Source of the DNA: Methylobacterium platani
GTDB lineage: Bacteria; Pseudomonadota; Alphaproteobacteria; Rhizobiales; Beijerinckiaceae
NCBI RefSeq assembly: GCF_001653715.1
Contig: NZ_LWHQ01000047.1
Location: forward strand, 186,001-250,000
Direction of reading: 5' to 3'
Length of the DNA: 64,000 nt
How positions within the stretch are numbered: position 1 is the stretch's first letter; each line of letters starts with the position of its first letter. The position numbers and the translations under genes are program-made. This document shows, piece after piece, positions 8,121-15,035 of the stretch. The notes beneath the pieces were generated by a model that saw only the letters and a list, made by a program, of their open reading frames with translations, did not search any database and was not told the DNA's origin.

Positions 8121-8148
8121 GCTTCACGCGAAGCTGTAGGCGTCACGC
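8111..8148. repeat. 19-bp tandem duplication across a convergent gene junction
   Basis: Two adjacent 19-base copies (8111-8129 and 8130-8148) differ at one position. The first contains the reductase stop and the second the trmJ stop. A seven-base-pair hairpin (8109-8115 with 8121-8127) lies within it and could act as a weak bidirectional terminator. Confidence 0.75.
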
Positions 8149-8880
8149 CTCCGGGGAGCGCCGCGCCAGCGCCCGCAGCGCCCCCCGGAAGGTGCGCACG
8201 TCCTGCTCGGTCATCGCCATGCGGTGGAACATGTCGCGCATGTTGCGGATCATCCCGTCGCGCTTCGCCGGAGGATAATGGCCGGCGGCGTCGAGGTCGG
8301 CCTCCAGGCTCTCGAACAGCGCGATCAGGGCCTCGCGGGGCGCGGCGCCCGAGCGCATCGCGCCGGAGAACGGCAGCACCGCCCGGCCCGCCGCCCGGCG
8401 CCACTCGTAGGCGACAAGGAGCACGCTCTGGGCGAGGTTGAGCGAGGCGTGGTCCGGATCGACCGGGAAGGTGACGATGGCGTCGGCCAGCGACACCTCG
8501 TCGTTCGACAGCCCGACCCGCTCGCGCCCGAACAGGATGCCGACCCGCTCGCCGGCGGAGAGGCGCCCGGCCGCCTCCGCCATGCCCTCGTCGGGCCCGA
8601 AGACCCGCTTCATCTGGCCCCGCTCCCGCGCCGTGGTGGCGAGCACGTAATTCAGGTCGGCCAGGGCCTCGGCGACGGTGGCAAAGATCGTGGCGCCGTC
8701 GAGGACGTGGGTGGCGTTCGAGGCGGTCTCGCGCACCCCCTTCATCGGCCAGCCGCCCTTCGGGGCGACGAGGCGCAGGGCGTCGAGCCCGAAATTCCCC
8801 ATCGCGCGGGCGGTCATGCCGATATTCTCGGCGAGCTGCGGCTCGACCAGGATGACGATGGGGCGGTTGGATTCGGTCAT
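8143..8880 (-). CDS. trmJ: tRNA (cytidine/uridine-2'-O)-methyltransferase TrmJ
   Basis: SPOUT-class methyltransferase that 2'-O-methylates position 32 in the tRNA anticodon loop, using S-adenosylmethionine. The 245-residue protein starts with the motif-1 sequence VILVEPQLAENIGMTARAMG, and has LFGRERVGLSNDE (motif 2) and SLNLAQSVLLVAYEW (motif 3) forming the knotted cofactor site. Its length matches the E. coli enzyme. Its ATG overlaps the stop of the Toprim-like gene by four bases, placing it third in a tightly coupled operon behind an AAA ATPase gene, which is an unusual setting for this housekeeping enzyme. Confidence 0.93.
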   Translation of the reverse strand: MTESNRPIVILVEPQLAENIGMTARAMGNFGLDALRLVAPKGGWPMKGVRETASNATHVLDGATIFATVAEALADLNYVLATTARERGQMKRVFGPDEGMAEAAGRLSAGERVGILFGRERVGLSNDEVSLADAIVTFPVDPDHASLNLAQSVLLVAYEWRRAAGRAVLPFSGAMRSGAAPREALIALFESLEADLDAAGHYPPAKRDGMIRNMRDMFHRMAMTEQDVRTFRGALRALARRSPEA

Positions 8881-9452
8881 GAGTCACGCAGTCTCAACGC
8901 GGCGAGCCGGCCGGCCAGCCGGTCGAAATCCTCGGGGCAACGCTGCCGGATGCGGTCGACGCGCTTGGCCGCCTCGATCCCGAGCGTCCGGCGCCCGCCG
9001 CCCGGCTCGGCCGAGAGCCGGCGGGCGGCCGCCAGGGGCGCGAAATGGCGCTCCTTCACGTCGCGCTCGGCGCGGATCGCGGCCCAGGGCGCCGGTCCCG
9101 GCCGGTCGAGCCCGGCGAGCGCCCAGGTCTCCAGCTCCTCCCACGCCTCGCAGGCGAGGAAGCAGACGAGCGGCGCGAAGCGGGCCTCGATGGCATCGAG
9201 ACGGGCACGGCGATGCGGGTTGGCGTCGCGGTCGACGCAGAGCAGGAAGACGTCGACCATGCCGCGGTAGCGCTCGACTACCTCGTCCAGCCGCTCCGGC
9301 TTCAGCGCCTCGTCGATGCCGCCGATGAGCGGATCGAGGCAGACCTTCAGCTTCGGCCGCGCGAAGCCGAGCGAGGCGAGGAGCGCGGTCAGGATCGGGG
9401 CGAGGAGGTGCTGGTCGTTGCGAAAATCCTCGGGAATCACGAGGAATCTCAT
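8877..9452 (-). CDS. Toprim-like protein (DUF4276-like), partner of the adjacent AAA ATPase
   Basis: A 191-residue soluble protein of no named family that I can assign with certainty. The arrangement of acidic residues suggests a small Toprim-type metal-binding domain: E8 and D9 after the first strand (FLVIPEDF), a DxD pair at D74 and D76 after a hydrophobic strand (VFLLCVDRD), then E102, E105, E106 and E108 in CEAWEELETW, a spacing like that of DUF4276 proteins. The C-terminal third is Arg-rich and helical. It overlaps the ATPase gene (stop/start ATGA) and trmJ (ATGA). Proteins of this kind paired with OLD-like ATPases often act as nucleases in phage defence; activity here is inferred. Confidence 0.72.
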   Translation of the reverse strand: MRFLVIPEDFRNDQHLLAPILTALLASLGFARPKLKVCLDPLIGGIDEALKPERLDEVVERYRGMVDVFLLCVDRDANPHRRARLDAIEARFAPLVCFLACEAWEELETWALAGLDRPGPAPWAAIRAERDVKERHFAPLAAARRLSAEPGGGRRTLGIEAAKRVDRIRQRCPEDFDRLAGRLAALRLRDS

Positions 9453-10723
9453 TCGGCCGCCTCGGCCGGATCGTCGAAGTACAGCGCGTCCTCGAACCAG
9501 CCGGAAGAATGCAGCCGGCCGAGGGTCTGGGTCTTTCGCAATTCGGCGATGCGCGGCAGTTCGCCGACCCGGCGGATCACCGACCCGCCGGCGCCGGGCG
9601 GCCGGTAGACGACCGAGGTACTCTCGAAGGTCTTGTCGCCGACCAGGGTGAGCAGATCGGGGGAATGGGTCGTGGTCACGACCTGGAGGGTGGATTCGGC
9701 GACGCGCCGCTCGATCAGGTCGATCAGCACCCGCATCCGCGACGGGTGCAGGCCGGTATCGATCTCCTCGAAGAAGAACAAGCTGCGGCCGGAATCCGAC
9801 AGGAGCGCCGCCGCCATGGCGAGGAATCGGAGCGTGCCGTCCGAGGCGCTGAACGCCGAGATGCGGCCGCCCTCGGCGTCCTTCAGGAACAGGATGATGC
9901 GGCCCGTGGCGTCGCTCTCGAACTCGAAATCGGCGATTTCGAGCGGCGTCAGCTCGCAGATCCAGGCGATGAGGGCGTGCTTGCGCTCGGGGTCGAGGCA
10001 GAGGGCTTGGAGGACGGTCGCGAGGTTTTCGCCGCTTTCGCCGAGGACCGTCTGTCCGGGGAACGAGGGCCGGCGCATGGCTTCGGGGGAGAGGTCGAGG
10101 AAGCGGATGGCGGCGAGGGTGGCGGCAACTTGTTCTATTGTGTTGCGCAGGTACTGTGGGACGTCATGCCAAGCCGTAAGTTGCGTCAGGATCGGCCGAT
10201 CGCTTCGAAGGATAGCCCGATTGAGGTAGCCATGATCGTCCGTTGTACCAATCACGACCATCGGGTCGCCTCTGAACCATAGACCAACATCACGCCCGAA
10301 CGGCGCATTCAGAGTATGAAATACTGCTTGTGCCTCTTCTCCGATTTCTAGCTGAAGAGACTCCGCCCCCACATAGAATCGACCACCCACATCTTCACGC
10401 GGCACGATAATCTTATAGCGAAATTGGCGGCCACCCGCGAGCCTGCCGACGATTTCTAGAGCAAAGTTCGACTGTCCAAACCTGACGATTTCGGACGTAG
10501 TCCCCCGCAGCGGCCCCCACTCAAGGTAACCACCCTCACCATACTTCCCGCCAATGATCTCCGGCAGCGTGTACCCCCGCCCGATCCCATGCAGGAATCG
10601 GAACGCATCCCGCAGGTTGCTCTTCCCGCTGGCATTCACCCCGACGACGACCGTCAGTCCGCCGACCGTGAGGGTGGCGTCGGCGAAGCTCTTGAAATTG
10701 CGAAGGTGCAGGCTCTCGATCAT
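9449..10723 (-). CDS. OLD/SMC-like AAA family ATPase (AAA_21 type)
   Basis: A 424-residue ABC-class ATPase of the DNA-repair/defence kind. It opens with FKSF and the Walker A GVNASGKS (28-35), has a middle insert (about 50-285), the signature region SASDGTLRFLA (about 292-302), Walker B LFFFEEID (315-322) and a switch histidine in TTTHSPD (H353). The C-terminal 65 residues carry no nuclease domain, unlike OLD; that role may belong to the overlapping downstream gene. The start is the ATG at 10723. The first half of the gene is about 55% G+C by my count of 10141-10560, well below its neighbours, which suggests transfer from elsewhere. Confidence 0.87.
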   Translation of the reverse strand: MIESLHLRNFKSFADATLTVGGLTVVVGVNASGKSNLRDAFRFLHGIGRGYTLPEIIGGKYGEGGYLEWGPLRGTTSEIVRFGQSNFALEIVGRLAGGRQFRYKIIVPREDVGGRFYVGAESLQLEIGEEAQAVFHTLNAPFGRDVGLWFRGDPMVVIGTTDDHGYLNRAILRSDRPILTQLTAWHDVPQYLRNTIEQVAATLAAIRFLDLSPEAMRRPSFPGQTVLGESGENLATVLQALCLDPERKHALIAWICELTPLEIADFEFESDATGRIILFLKDAEGGRISAFSASDGTLRFLAMAAALLSDSGRSLFFFEEIDTGLHPSRMRVLIDLIERRVAESTLQVVTTTHSPDLLTLVGDKTFESTSVVYRPPGAGGSVIRRVGELPRIAELRKTQTLGRLHSSGWFEDALYFDDPAEAAE

Positions 10724-10847
10724 GGTCCGGCGCGAAAGAGCTCGACCCGGCTCATCGATATCGGAAACCGGCCCCGAAATGAAGCGGCCGGCCGAGGACG
10801 GGAACCCACCGGCCCCGATCCGTGTTGTTAGTGCGGACCTCCTTGCA

Positions 10848-10877
10848 GCCCCGGTGCCCCCGCGCCGGGGCTTTTTT
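10848..10877 (+). terminator. Rho-independent terminator, possibly ending a small RNA upstream of icd
   Basis: A perfect seven-base-pair stem (GCCCCGG at 10848-10854 with CCGGGGC at 10865-10871), ten-base loop and six T residues (10872-10877). No plus-strand gene precedes it: the AAA ATPase gene reads the other way from 10723. It therefore ends either a short untranslated RNA that starts in 10724-10847 or a leader of icd. An anti-Shine-Dalgarno-like CCTCC occurs just before the stem. Confidence 0.75.
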
Positions 10878-11012
10878 CGTGGCGCTTGAGAAAATCCATT
10901 CCGCCCCGGCGCTTCCCCCTGTTTGTGCAGCGCGCTATGACCGCGCCACGGCCGGCCGCTTAGCCAACGCGGGCTTGTGGGCGGCCCCGGATCACGGAAG
11001 GCTGGATCAGAC

Positions 11013-12227
11013 ATGGCGAAGATCAAGGTGGCGAACCCCGTCGTCGAGCTCGACGGCGACGAGATGACCCGGATCATCTGGCAGTCCATCAAGGACAAGC
11101 TGATCCACCCCTACCTCGACGTTCCGCTGGAATACTACGACCTCGGGGTCGAGCACCGCGACGCCACCAACGACAAGGTGACGATCGAGGCTGCCGAGGC
11201 GATCAAGAAGCACGGCGTCGGCGTGAAGTGCGCCACCATCACCCCGGACGAGGCGCGGGTGAAGGAGTTCAACCTCAAGGAGATGTGGAAGTCGCCGAAC
11301 GGCACGATCCGCAACATCCTCGGCGGCGTGATCTTCCGCGAGCCGATCATCTGCAAGAACGTGCCGCGCCTGGTGCCGGGCTGGACCCAGCCGATCGTGG
11401 TGGGCCGCCACGCCTACGGCGACCAGTACCGCGCCACCGACTTCAAGGTGCCGGGCAAGGGCCGCATGACGGTCAAGTTCGAGGGCGACGACGGCACCGT
11501 CATCGAGCGCGAGGTGTTCAAGTTCCCGGGCGCCGGCGTCGCCCTGTCGATGTACAACCTCGACGAGTCGATCCGCGACTTCGCCCGCGCGTCGATGAAC
11601 TACGGCCTCGCCCGCAAGTTCCCGGTCTACCTGTCGACCAAGAACACCATCCTCAAGGCCTATGACGGCCGGTTCAAGGACATCTTCGAGGAGGTGTACG
11701 AGGCCGAGTTCAAGTCGCGGTTCCAGTCGGCCGGCATCACCTACGAGCACCGCCTGATCGACGACATGGTCGCCTCGGCCCTGAAGTGGTCCGGCGGCTA
11801 CGTCTGGGCGTGCAAGAACTACGACGGCGACGTGCAGTCGGACACCGTCGCGCAGGGCTTCGGCTCGCTCGGCCTGATGACCTCGGTGCTGCTCACCCCC
11901 GACGGCCAGACCGTCGAGGCCGAGGCCGCCCACGGCACGGTGACCCGCCACTACCGCGAGCACCAGAAGGGCAAGGAGACCTCGACCAACTCGATCGCGT
12001 CGATCTTCGCCTGGACCCGCGGCCTGTCGCACCGCGCCAAGCTCGACTCGAACGCCGATCTCGCGAAGTTCGCCGAGACCCTGGAGAAGGTCTGCGTCGA
12101 CACCGTCGAGGCCGGCTTCATGACCAAGGACCTCGCGCTGCTCGTCGGCCCCGACCAGAAGTGGCTCTCGACCACCGGCTTCCTCGACAAGATCGACGAG
12201 AACCTGAAGACCGCGATGACGGCCTGA
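11013..12227 (+). CDS. icd: NADP-dependent isocitrate dehydrogenase
   Basis: TCA-cycle enzyme that oxidatively decarboxylates isocitrate to 2-oxoglutarate with NADP. The 404-residue product is the eukaryote-like homodimeric type II form found in alphaproteobacteria: it starts KIKVANPVVELDGDEMTRIIW and contains KSPNGTIRNILGG (substrate-binding Ser/Asn/Arg), the catalytic lysine and tyrosine regions, and AAHGTVTRHYREHQKGKETSTN, where the NADP-binding residues lie. The frame is open a little upstream, but the ATG at 11013 starts the conserved sequence. It is monocistronic, with a hairpin after the stop. Confidence 0.96.
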   Translation: MAKIKVANPVVELDGDEMTRIIWQSIKDKLIHPYLDVPLEYYDLGVEHRDATNDKVTIEAAEAIKKHGVGVKCATITPDEARVKEFNLKEMWKSPNGTIRNILGGVIFREPIICKNVPRLVPGWTQPIVVGRHAYGDQYRATDFKVPGKGRMTVKFEGDDGTVIEREVFKFPGAGVALSMYNLDESIRDFARASMNYGLARKFPVYLSTKNTILKAYDGRFKDIFEEVYEAEFKSRFQSAGITYEHRLIDDMVASALKWSGGYVWACKNYDGDVQSDTVAQGFGSLGLMTSVLLTPDGQTVEAEAAHGTVTRHYREHQKGKETSTNSIASIFAWTRGLSHRAKLDSNADLAKFAETLEKVCVDTVEAGFMTKDLALLVGPDQKWLSTTGFLDKIDENLKTAMTA

Positions 12228-12235
12228 GGCCGTCG

Positions 12236-12264
12236 GGGCGGCCGGGCTTCCCGGCCGCCCGTTT
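12236..12264 (+). terminator. Hairpin terminator after icd
   Basis: Ten-base-pair perfect stem (12236-12245 with 12251-12260), loop gcttc, followed by gttt. The T-tract is short, so this is only a probable terminator. Confidence 0.65.
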
Positions 12265-12311
12265 CGGTCCTCGCTCCGGTGTCCCGCGGCCTCGGCGCCG
12301 CGGGAGATCCC

Positions 12312-12983
12312 TCACGCCCGCTTCATTACCAGCGTCAGCGCCGCCTCGTAGCCCCCACCCCCTTGGCCCTCGGCCACCGGGCGGACCGTCGCGATGCCGC
12401 GGCCCTCGGGGTCGTCCTGGCGCAGCAGAACATCGCGGGCATTGCCGATCCGGCCGCGCCGCGGGCGGCCCGCGTAAGCCGATCCGGCATAGACCTTGTC
12501 GCTGACCGCATCCGGAAAATAGATCTGGCCCGTGAGCGCCGTCCGCCCGCCCAGGATCACCTTGACGTGCAGGTGCGGCGTGCGGCCCGGGTACCAGCCC
12601 GGATAGATCGTCCGGAAGGCCACGCGGCCGGCCCGGTCGGCGACCTGCGTGCCCCTCAGGAAGGTCCGACCGACCGTCGACGCGCCCCGGTCGCCCTGGC
12701 CGGGGTAGCCCGAGTAGCGCCCCTGCGCATCGGCGTGCCAGAGATCGACCCGGGCCTCCGGCAGGGCGGCGCAGTCGCGCAACGTCACGACCTGGAGGGA
12801 GACCGCGAGCGGCGTGCCGTCCCGGTCCTCGCGGATGTCCGAGCGCAGGAGGCGGGGATCGAGGTAGAACGGACCCTCGACCGCCTGCGGGGTCAGGAGG
12901 CAGGTCGCCTGCACCGGCCGGGGCGCCAGGAGGCCGGCCGCGAGGGTGCCGAGCATCACGCGGCGCGTCGGGCGATCCGGCAT
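12312..12983 (-). CDS. Intradiol ring-cleavage dioxygenase (protocatechuate 3,4-dioxygenase-like), exported
   Basis: A 223-residue protein of the intradiol dioxygenase family. The N-terminus (DRPTRRVMLGTLAAGLLAP) looks like a Tat or lipoprotein-like signal. The mature part has EGPFYLD, the first iron tyrosine in GRYSGYPGQG, the second in YPGWYPGR and histidine ligands in TPHLHVKV; the ligand set looks complete. Substrate is unknown: exported relatives occur widely and are not part of the classical beta-ketoadipate operons, and no other aromatic-degradation genes are adjacent. It lies 34 bases upstream of the LOV kinase stop, on the same strand. Confidence 0.85.
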   Translation of the reverse strand: MPDRPTRRVMLGTLAAGLLAPRPVQATCLLTPQAVEGPFYLDPRLLRSDIREDRDGTPLAVSLQVVTLRDCAALPEARVDLWHADAQGRYSGYPGQGDRGASTVGRTFLRGTQVADRAGRVAFRTIYPGWYPGRTPHLHVKVILGGRTALTGQIYFPDAVSDKVYAGSAYAGRPRRGRIGNARDVLLRQDDPEGRGIATVRPVAEGQGGGGYEAALTLVMKRA

Positions 12984-13017
12984 CGGTCCCTCCTCCGGTC
13001 GGCGCGGGCGCGGCGCC

Positions 13018-14634
13018 TCAGGTCACCCCGGTCGGCCCGTCCAGCACCGCGCGCACCCGGCGTGCCAGTTCCATCCGGCGATAGGGCTTGTTGATGATCT
13101 CGAACTCGCTGCCGCCGGCATCCGTCCGCTCCAGCGAGGCCTCGGCGTAGCCGGTGGTGAGCAGCACCTTGAGGCGGGGCTGGCGGCGGCGCGCCTCGCG
13201 GGCGAGCATCACGCCGTTCATGCCGCCGGGCATGATCAGGTCGGAGAACAGGAGGTCGACCTTGTCGCCGCCGTCGAGAAGCTCGAGGGCCTGGCGGCCG
13301 TCGGTGGCGAGCAGGGTGGTGTAGCCGAAGTCGCGCAGGATCGCCCGGGCGAGCTCGGCGACGTCGCGGCGGTCGTCGACGACGAGGATCGTCTCGGTGC
13401 CGGCGCGCTGGTCGGCCCGCTGCCCCGGGCCGGGGGCCGGGCGCTCGTCGCTGTCGCTCATCGGGAAGTAGAGCCGCACGGTGGTGCCGTGGCCGGCCCG
13501 GGACTCGATCACGATCGTGCCGCCGGACTGCTTGGCGAAGCCGTACACCATCGCGAGGCCGAGACCGGTGCCGCGCCCCTCCTCCTTGGTGGTGAAGAAC
13601 GGCTCCATCACCCGCGCCAGGATCTCCGGCGGCATGCCGTCGCCGGTATCGGTGACCGACACCGAGACGTAGCGCCCGGGCTGCGGCAGGCCCGAGGGCA
13701 GCTCGTCCGCGGTGAAGGCGTGGTTCTCGGTCCGGATCGTCACCGTACCGCCCGCCGGCATCGCGTCGCGGGCGTTGATCAGGATGTTGAGGAGCGCCAC
13801 CTCGGTCTGGGTCGAGTCGAGGCGGGCGTTCCACAGGCCCTGAGCGAGCTCGGCCTCGACGGCGATGCCCTCGCCGAGGGTGCGCCCGGCGAGGTCGCGC
13901 ATGCCCTCGACCAGGTTGTTGAGGTTCACCGCCCGCCCGTCGAGGCGCTGCTTGCGGGCGAAGGCGAGCAGCTGCTGGGTCAGGGTGGTGGCGCGCTCGG
14001 CGGCGTTGCGGATGTTGTCGACCGCCCGCGTCATCCGGCGCGGATCGGTCGCCGGGTCCTCGAGCCCGGATTGCAGGATGTCGACGTAGCCGACCACCAC
14101 CTGGAGCAGGTTGTTGAAGTCGTGCGCGATGCCGCCGGTGAGCTGGCCGAGCGCCTCCATCTTCTGCGACTGGCGCAGGGCCTCCTCGGCGTCGCGCCGG
14201 CGCGACACGTCGAGCTGCGAGCCGAAGAAATAGACGAGCTCGCCGGTCGGGTCGTAGACCGGCGAGATGAACAGCGCGTTCCAGAAGGTCGAGCCGTTCT
14301 TGCGGTAGTTCAGGATCTCGGTGGCGATCTCCTCGCGCGCGGCGATGGCGCGGCGCACCTCCGCCACCGTCTCGCGGTCGGTCTCGGGCCCCTGCAGGAA
14401 GCGGCAGTTGCGGCCGACCAGCTCCTCGGGCGCGTAGCCGGTCATCGCCCGGAAGGCCTGGTTGGCGAAGATGATCGGGTTGTCGGGCTGGCGCGGATCG
14501 GTGACGATCATCGGCATCCGCGTCATCTCGACGGCGGCGAAGAAGATGTCGCTGTGATGGTCCGAGACGTCGGTGGGCACGTCGGCGACGGTCGGCCGGG
14601 TCCCGAGTTCGGTCGGCGTTCGCTTCACACTCAT
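13018..14634 (-). CDS. LOV-domain (blue-light) hybrid histidine kinase
   Basis: Soluble hybrid sensor kinase of 538 residues. Residues 28-145 form a LOV-type PAS domain with the flavin-adduct motif GRNCRFLQG (photoactive Cys77), flavin contacts N109 and N119, and Q140 in FFGSQLDV. The kinase core follows: H-box ALGQLTGGIAHDFNNLLQ with H171, N-box LNILINARDAMPAGG, G-boxes DTGDGMPPE and GRGTGLGLAMVYG. Residues about 415-538 form a receiver domain with phospho-acceptor Asp in LLFSDLIMPGG and the conserved Lys in INKPYRR. No membrane segment is seen. GGAG lies seven bases before the ATG. An AI-2E transporter gene and a lone receiver gene lie upstream on the same strand. Confidence 0.93.
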   Translation of the reverse strand: MSVKRTPTELGTRPTVADVPTDVSDHHSDIFFAAVEMTRMPMIVTDPRQPDNPIIFANQAFRAMTGYAPEELVGRNCRFLQGPETDRETVAEVRRAIAAREEIATEILNYRKNGSTFWNALFISPVYDPTGELVYFFGSQLDVSRRRDAEEALRQSQKMEALGQLTGGIAHDFNNLLQVVVGYVDILQSGLEDPATDPRRMTRAVDNIRNAAERATTLTQQLLAFARKQRLDGRAVNLNNLVEGMRDLAGRTLGEGIAVEAELAQGLWNARLDSTQTEVALLNILINARDAMPAGGTVTIRTENHAFTADELPSGLPQPGRYVSVSVTDTGDGMPPEILARVMEPFFTTKEEGRGTGLGLAMVYGFAKQSGGTIVIESRAGHGTTVRLYFPMSDSDERPAPGPGQRADQRAGTETILVVDDRRDVAELARAILRDFGYTTLLATDGRQALELLDGGDKVDLLFSDLIMPGGMNGVMLAREARRRQPRLKVLLTTGYAEASLERTDAGGSEFEIINKPYRRMELARRVRAVLDGPTGVT

Positions 14635-15035
14635 CGTCGCTCCGCTGACCTCGATCCCGCGCCCGCCCGGGGTCCTTGCCCGGGCCCCTCGCGCGCCGCG
14701 CCCATGCCCGACGGCGACGCACACCCACGAATCCCGCCGATCGCAACCGCGGCCGTGCGTCGCTCCGCTCCGAGGTAGGGCGGGCGACGCAAGGTTGCAA
14801 TCGCCCGGCCGGCCCCCGATCCGGCGTTCCGTACGATTCGGAGCCGGACAACGATCCCGGCGACAGGAATCGCGCATCCGATCCGCCGCGATGGACTTGG
14901 GCGTGCCGCACCGGGACCGTCCCGGGCGCTCGCCGGCGCGCGGCTATCCTCTCACGGGCGGCCGCGGTGCCGGTCTATGCTTCCTGCCCGGCACCCGGAT
15001 CCGGGCGCCGGGCGGCCGCCCGCGCGCCGTGGCGG
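14635..15035. other. 401-base gap between the AI-2E transporter and LOV kinase genes
   Basis: No convincing gene on either strand. The region probably holds the LOV kinase promoter, but I could not pick out a -35/-10 pair, hairpin or repeat with confidence. Confidence 0.5.

Noticed and set aside
12956..14911. A 650-codon minus-strand open frame overlapping the LOV kinase gene in another frame
   Set aside because: Its translation is Arg/Ala/Pro-rich without any domain, while the overlapping frame encodes a complete LOV histidine kinase. Long antisense and out-of-frame openings are expected at this G+C content.
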